The position numbers and the translations under genes are program-made. Positions 6,359-11,423 of a stretch of 11,423 nucleotides of DNA are shown here, in pieces; positions within the stretch are counted from its first letter, which is position 1, and every line of letters starts with the position of its first letter. Location: contig CALSCQ010002133.1 of assembly GCA_943704525.1 (NCBI GenBank), positions 1 through 11,423 of the forward strand, in the 5' to 3' direction. This DNA is from Pigoraptor vietnamica. Lineage: Eukaryota > Opisthokonta > Filasterea. The notes under the pieces were generated by a model that made no database searches, was not told the DNA's origin, and worked only from the letters and a program-made list of their open reading frames with translations.

Positions 6359-9300
6359 TTACAGTTCCGTCGTGCAATCGCCGTCGACATACACGTGTTC
6401 AAGGCGAATGGGCGGCTCCTCCGTGTCCGCGATCAGATCGAGGTAGGTACGCTTCCGTTCCGCAGGCGGCAGAGTGGCCACCCTCGCCGTGTCGGAGCGC
6501 AACAGATCGAGGTACGAGGCCTTCGACGGGAGCGTCCCAGCAGTGCCGCGCGGTTCAACCGCCCCCGAGTTGTCGCTGTTGGATTCGCCATGCACGGCCT
6601 CGTCGATACGTTCGTCGATAACCGATTCGCGGGCGGGCTCGATATCGTGTTCGCGGTCAGACGAAGTTGATGCCCTGTGCGCGGCGTGGTCCTTGTGTCC
6701 AGCGAGAATCCGCCGCATGCGCTTAACAATCTCCGCGAACGAAGGGCGCGTCTGCGCGTGCTTGCGCCAGCACGACTCCATAATCGTGTAGAACTCGGGC
6801 GGGCAACCGTCGGGCGCCGACATGCGCATGGTGCGGCGAAGGTAGTCGGCCATCTCGTGGTTGTCGATGCCGGGGTAGGGCTTGGCCCCGCGCGAGAAGA
6901 TCTCCCACATCACGACGCCATATGACCACACGTCGGATGCATGCGAATACACCCGCTCGGTGAGCGCCTCCGGCGCCATCCACTTGACCGGCAGCTTCGC
7001 ACCACTCTTGGCCTTGTAGTAGTCCCCGCTGCCGGCCGCTCGCGTCGCGCGATAGCCCAAAGTCGCCCACTTTTATCGTAACGTTTCCGCGCGACGACAA
7101 CTTCCAGTGTGCCTCGTCGAGATTCCGCGCACGTGGACCCGCGACAACCATGCAGTTGCGCGCCGCAAGGTCGCGGTGCACGATCCCGCACTCGACAATG
7201 TGCGCCATGCCGCGCGCGATGTCGACGCAGAAGCACGCAAAATCCGCGGTCGTGAACGTGTGCTTGCCGACCTGAAGGTAGTGGCGCAGGTCGCCGTGCT
7301 CTGCAAACTCGAGAATGACGCAGTTCGGTTCGCTCGTCGTGCACACGCCCAGCATGGCAATAACATTCACGTGCGGCAAGACGCCTCGCATCACGTCGAT
7401 CTCGGCCATGAACGCACTCCGTGCGGAGCGCACTTCGTCAACTGACGCGTTTGGATAAACCTTGAACGTCTTGACGGCGGCGGAGACAGGCAGGGCGCCC
7501 TCCGTCACGGCGACCTCCGCAAAGAACACCTCCCCAAACTCGCCCTCGCCGAGCTTCTGCTGCAGCTGGATGCGCGAGTTGGGCATCTCCAACGCGACAA
7601 TCTCGGGACGACGCGCGACGGCATCGATGAGCTCGAGCTCCTTGCACAGCTTCTCCGCCCGCTTCCGACGATCACGGCGGCGGTACCAGAGCGCAAAGAG
7701 AACAAGAGTGGCAACGACCGCAACAGACACGAGCGTGCCAGCAACCGCACCGGCAAGGGGAGAAGATGAAGACGACATTGCGGACGAACCGTTCCCGACC
7801 GACACCGTGTTCGATGTCGCCGATGACGAAACCCCAAACTCGTTCCGCGAGCGGACCGTGTACGTGTAAGTTAACCCAACCACCGCCGTGGCATCGTCGA
7901 AATGACCCTTACGTCCCATCGAGGCGGCCGTGAAGTTGAACCATACCCCATCACTGCGCAGCACGTACACGTCGGTGATATTCCCGCTACTTTCGTCGTC
8001 GGCCCACGTGACGCGAATCGACAGCGACGTCGCATCGTAAAACGCCGCAACACTTCTCGGTGCATCTGGCGGGTCCGAGGCAATCGCCGTGGCGTATTCG
8101 AGCTGAACTCTCTGGGAGCGCAGATCGGGGTAATAAGGGTTCACCGCCGTTACCGTGTAAGCGTACGTCACGTCACGTGTGATCCCCCGCTTGTCTACGA
8201 ACAAAGCTTGGCGTGAAACCTGCATGAATTGAAGTAGGCATCAATTTAGCCGAGCATTGAACAGCAGCCCTACAGTAAGCCCGTACGTGTAGATCCCGAT
8301 GTCACTCACTGTTATCGGATAGACTTGAGGGCACCCCACTCGTTCAATGTAGTAATCCCACAAGGCTGTAGCGTTGCCGTCGTTGAGCACTATGACGATT
8401 TCCCGCGCAGTAGCTCTTACAACTTTTGCATACACGGGGCTCGGGGGCACGAGGAAGACGCTACCGCAGGCCGGGTCGCAAGACCGAACGACGGATATAC
8501 GAGCCGATGAATTCGATACGACGGCGCTGACGGGCGAGTTCGAAGCAATGTAGTCGCGAACGATAAAGTCGATTGGCGGTCCGTTGTCGAAAGCGTCAAA
8601 GGCGTCGTCCTGCAGCATGGTATAATTGTCTCCGCCGTTACGCCGCAGAATGTCCGGAGTGCACACCTTGTAAACCCGTGTTTCGTTGAGTGGCCCCCAA
8701 GCTCCCTCAAGCTGCACGTCAGCCTTCACGACGCGGCGTCCAACCGGGCGTGTTGGGTCAAAAGTAAAACGCAAACCGGAGCACTGCGCGGGAAGGCGTC
8801 ACGTGCAGCGTCAATGCATATGCATTCAGAACTAACATTCGCATCACATCACACTGAGGAAAGCGATCAAAATACAACCCTCCCACCTGAAGAAACCGAC
8901 CCGTTCCACCATGACCGGTCACCACTTGCCGCGCAGCAATGTTGTAGTAGTCGATGGGTATCAGCGAGACGGAATGTTCGAGCATCTCGTGTAGAGATCG
9001 AGAACGACGACATGCGGTTACGAAAGGGTAGCATGCCTAGCACGTCGCTGTACGTGACATTCCCAGCGGGAATCGACGCGCGAATGTTGCCCCCGTGTTC
9101 GAACGCGATCTGCACGAGAGATAGTTTAGCCAAGCGCGTGTTGACAACTTCCCCGCGTAGTGCACTGCGGCAGCCTGAGGCAATCAATCGAAAGGGTCAC
9201 ACTCAGGCGCACCTCACACAACTGCGGCGCACTGGCACGCATTGCGTCTGCGATGAAGTTGCCGGCACTGCACTCGGCGAAACGACAATGCGCAGAGTCG

Positions 9301-10541
9301 CCGTCGAGAAGTGTCGTCGTTGCCCCAATGGGCTGCCTGCCCCAAGCGTCGACCGCAATTTGGAGGGTCGCGAGCGTGAGGTTAATCGACGGCGACACAT
9401 CGACGCACGGCGGCCCTGCGGCGCACGTGTTCATGTAGATGGATTGCGAGTTGGCCGCAGAGACCGTCCCGGCGTTATCGAACGTGAAGTTAGCGGCGCC
9501 GACGTAGCGATAGTCACCCTGGCCGATCAAGTACGTCGCCTTCCCTGGAGGATGTTTCGCGCACATTACGAGCTCGGCGCGTCAATGCTTACAGTACGCT
9601 GGCACTGGGAGAGACTGAGAAAGAGGACTGAAGGCACCTTACGTACCGTTCGGCGCCGTGCGGACAATTGGCCCAGCCGCTGCCATGCCCGCCAGTGGCC
9701 CACCCGTTGGCGCGACTTGGATATCGGCGATCCAAATGTTAACATCGTTCACCGATGCCATCGCGGGTTCGACAGAGTCGAGCGAGGTCCAGCCGGCCAA
9801 ACAAATTATGAGATCGATGCGCGAAGAAGAGGCCTTCAGAGAAGAGATTGCGCTCGCGAGACTCGACGGAGCATCGGCAATCTGAACCACTTCGTCTGCA
9901 CCCGAGAAGCACCCAGAGAGTTGACAGAAGTCCTCGCGGACGTAGGCTATGACGCCAATCGACAGAGTACGCCCCAATGGATTCGTGACGTTGACGACGG
10001 CGAACTTCTTAACTTGCGTCGCGAGCTCCAGCGACGGCGAGATGATCATGTTCGAGGCAACCGTCGGCATAAACGGAGTCGTGAGGTTGAGAACTTCGCT
10101 CAGTATCGCGGGACCGCGGTGAAGATCCGCGAGGGCGACACTACAGTACGAATCGTAAACAGGCCGTAAGTACAACATTGGTTTCAGCTCCCACAAAAAG
10201 AATTGAACTTGACCTGCCGCGGCAACGCACCCGCGCACATTGTATCCCAGTTGCGCCTGCAGTGGGGGCGTCTGCTTGCCCGCGTAAAAAAGATCCCATA
10301 ATGTAGTGCCAAGCTGACCGCCCGTGTCGACCGTCAGGAGAAAGCGGTTATCCGACGCCGCGAGCGCTCGGTAGTCCGCAATAACGTGCGCGACGCGCTG
10401 CATGCCGCCTGCACCGTTTGCATCCTCGTTCACTTGCCCGTTAATTTCGCCCGTGTGGATGATGCTGAGCGTGTAATCCCCCGACACGCACTCGACCACA
10501 GCGAGGCTGACGAGCGCAAAACACGCCACTCGCCACTGCAT
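6359..10541 (-). CDS. Receptor tyrosine kinase with 5'-nucleotidase-like (pseudoenzyme) ectodomain and FN3 domains; two frame breaks
   Basis: Predicted membrane receptor of about 1230 residues. Exons: 10541-10231, 10140-9647, 9544-9213, 9109-8887 (frame break near 9023-9028), 8783-8310, 8219-6359 (frame break near 7034); TAA at 6361. Domains: signal peptide 1-21; metallophosphatase-like domain about 22-270; 5'-nucleotidase C-terminal domain about 290-553; FN3 domains about 566-650 and 662-754; transmembrane helix 766-789, then basic YRRRDRRKR; tyrosine kinase about 825-1100. Kinase motifs: GEGEFGEV at 835, Lys861, HRDLAARN at 959, DFG at 997, paired Tyr1011-1012, PVKWMAPE ending at 1028. The tail has YLDL at 1180 and 1203, Tyr1221 and C-terminal TTEL. 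About ten N-glycosylation sequons lie outside the membrane. The nucleotidase metal ligands are replaced. The ATG follows no in-frame upstream Met. Frame breaks could be sequence errors or early decay. Confidence 0.87.
7031..7037 (-). other. Single-base frame break in the kinase activation segment
   Basis: The coding strand reads GGCCGGC here. The frame encoding [10 protein letters not shown] must gain one base to continue into the frame encoding [11 protein letters not shown] and [10 protein letters not shown]. No GT-AG pair can explain the change. Taken literally the protein would lose the activation segment and kinase C-lobe, with a stop soon after 6723. Confidence 0.85.
9019..9031 (-). other. 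Single-base frame break in the nucleotidase C-terminal domain
   Basis: Upstream frame encodes [11 protein letters not shown]; the downstream frame encodes [10 protein letters not shown] and FLQ. Both match the 5'-nucleotidase family in order, but one extra base is present within CCCTTT on the coding strand. A 58-nt intron (9043-8986) would also restore frame but would delete the conserved LPF. Confidence 0.65.
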
Positions 10542-11140
10542 CCTTCTCCCTCCCCAGCAGTGAAGAGCGGACACGATAGTAAAACGAAGTTGTGGGGCTT
10601 TTTGTCAGTGTTTGCGCCGAGGGAGTACCCTGGAAAAAACTATGCGGATTAACATATCAGTCCGCACCAGTCACTCTCATTTATTCCCCGATAGCCGCCA
10701 TGCGTCGCAAGGTCAAAACAGCAACAACCGTTCCATTCCCTTTCTCGCTCTCGCTCTCGCGCACTCGAGCGGTGGGTGCCCTGAAGCTGCTTTGCGTGTG
10801 CGAATTGGTGCATGTCGGGGCGCTCACTTAATGTCCGTTTGAGGCATACTTTTTTTGCGTCGGTTTTGTTTGGACTGTTTGAACGGCGATTCCTCCCACG
10901 ACTGTTTCTCACCGCATCGCGTTGTTTCGTCGACGCAATTTACTTGACGGCTGGTGGTTCTGAATGAATCATATATCATTCGAAGGCCCTTCGATTCAGA
11001 GAGCAATATGCCAACGTCGTTGTCTCACTCCGTGATAAGTTCGACCATCTGTGTGGTTTCAGTGCATGCCAGAACGGTCGCGTGAAGGAAGCCGATAAGG
11101 CAAGGATTCGGCTGAGACCGGGCCGGCGAGTCCACACACC
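10542..11140. other. Upstream region of the receptor kinase gene, no recognised gene
   Basis: This stretch should carry the 5' UTR and promoter of the minus-strand kinase. It has a CTCGCTCTCG pyrimidine run near 10743-10765 and two small palindromes at about 10962-10996 (GAATGA/TCATTC and TCGAAGG/CCTTCGA). Open frames exist on both strands near 10967-11160, including a minus-strand frame ending TQMVELITE at a TGA near 11025, but none has an ATG, clear splice sites and family similarity together, so I do not call a gene. Confidence 0.5.
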
Positions 11141-11149
11141 CAATTACAG

Positions 11150-11423
<274 letters not shown>

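Noticed and set aside
8220-8273. Receptor intron using donor GTAGGG at 8273, which adds 12 residues
   Set aside because: It keeps frame, but the stronger donor GTGAGT at 8309 gives a better FN3 spacing and an intron of 90 nt like its neighbours. Usage of both cannot be excluded.
9545-9642. Receptor intron using donor GTAAGG at 9642 with acceptors upstream of ATGTGCGCG
   Set aside because: Phases do not match and stops follow. Donor GTACGT at 9646 with acceptor ending at 9545 joins PNG to KATYLIGQG in frame and follows the nucleotidase family.
8814-10169. Long plus-strand open frame of 451 codons opposite the receptor kinase gene
   Set aside because: It is antisense to well-supported minus-strand exons, is Arg-rich as expected for a shadow frame in GC-rich coding DNA, and matches no family.

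Overview
This window looks like nuclear DNA of a unicellular eukaryote. Genes are broken into short exons by introns of about 90-280 nt with GT-AG (once GC-AG) borders, coding exons are GC-rich, and non-coding DNA carries long CA/GT microsatellites. A receptor tyrosine kinase with fibronectin type III repeats, an animal-type dNTP enzyme gene and E2F-like promoter sites together suggest a unicellular relative of animals (holozoan or a nearby lineage). That placement is inference; the species cannot be named from the sequence.

Layout: (1) 1-472, plus strand: the 3' end of an ABC transporter gene (subfamily B type), entered through an intron that ends in poly-C and CA repeats. (2) 650-1446, minus strand: a small three-exon SH3BGR-like thioredoxin-fold gene, easily missed because its exons are 54, 162 and 69 nt. 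(3) 1447-2221: a divergent promoter region with a perfect CRE palindrome next to the SH3BGR-like gene and a cluster of E2F-type sites in front of the next gene. (4) 2222-6027, plus strand: the complete class I ribonucleotide reductase large subunit gene, 12 coding exons, 794 residues, all catalytic residues present, plus a likely 5' UTR intron. (5) 6028-6358: a short convergent spacer. (6) 6359-10541, minus strand: a predicted receptor tyrosine kinase of about 1230 residues whose ectodomain is a whole 5'-nucleotidase (CD73-like) fold followed by two FN3 domains. The metal-binding residues of the nucleotidase are gone, while parts of the nucleotide-binding domain remain. Two single-base frame breaks interrupt this gene as sequenced. 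(7) 10542-11423: upstream DNA of the kinase gene, ending in duplicated CA/CT-rich repeats and a 111-nt CA tract.

The genes do not form a pathway. The most notable item is the kinase: its architecture suggests a receptor that binds an extracellular nucleotide or nucleoside through a dead nucleotidase domain and signals through a tyrosine kinase with tandem YLDL tail motifs and a C-terminal PDZ-type ligand. The E2F-site cluster in front of the ribonucleotide reductase gene suggests that S-phase control of dNTP supply operates in this organism.
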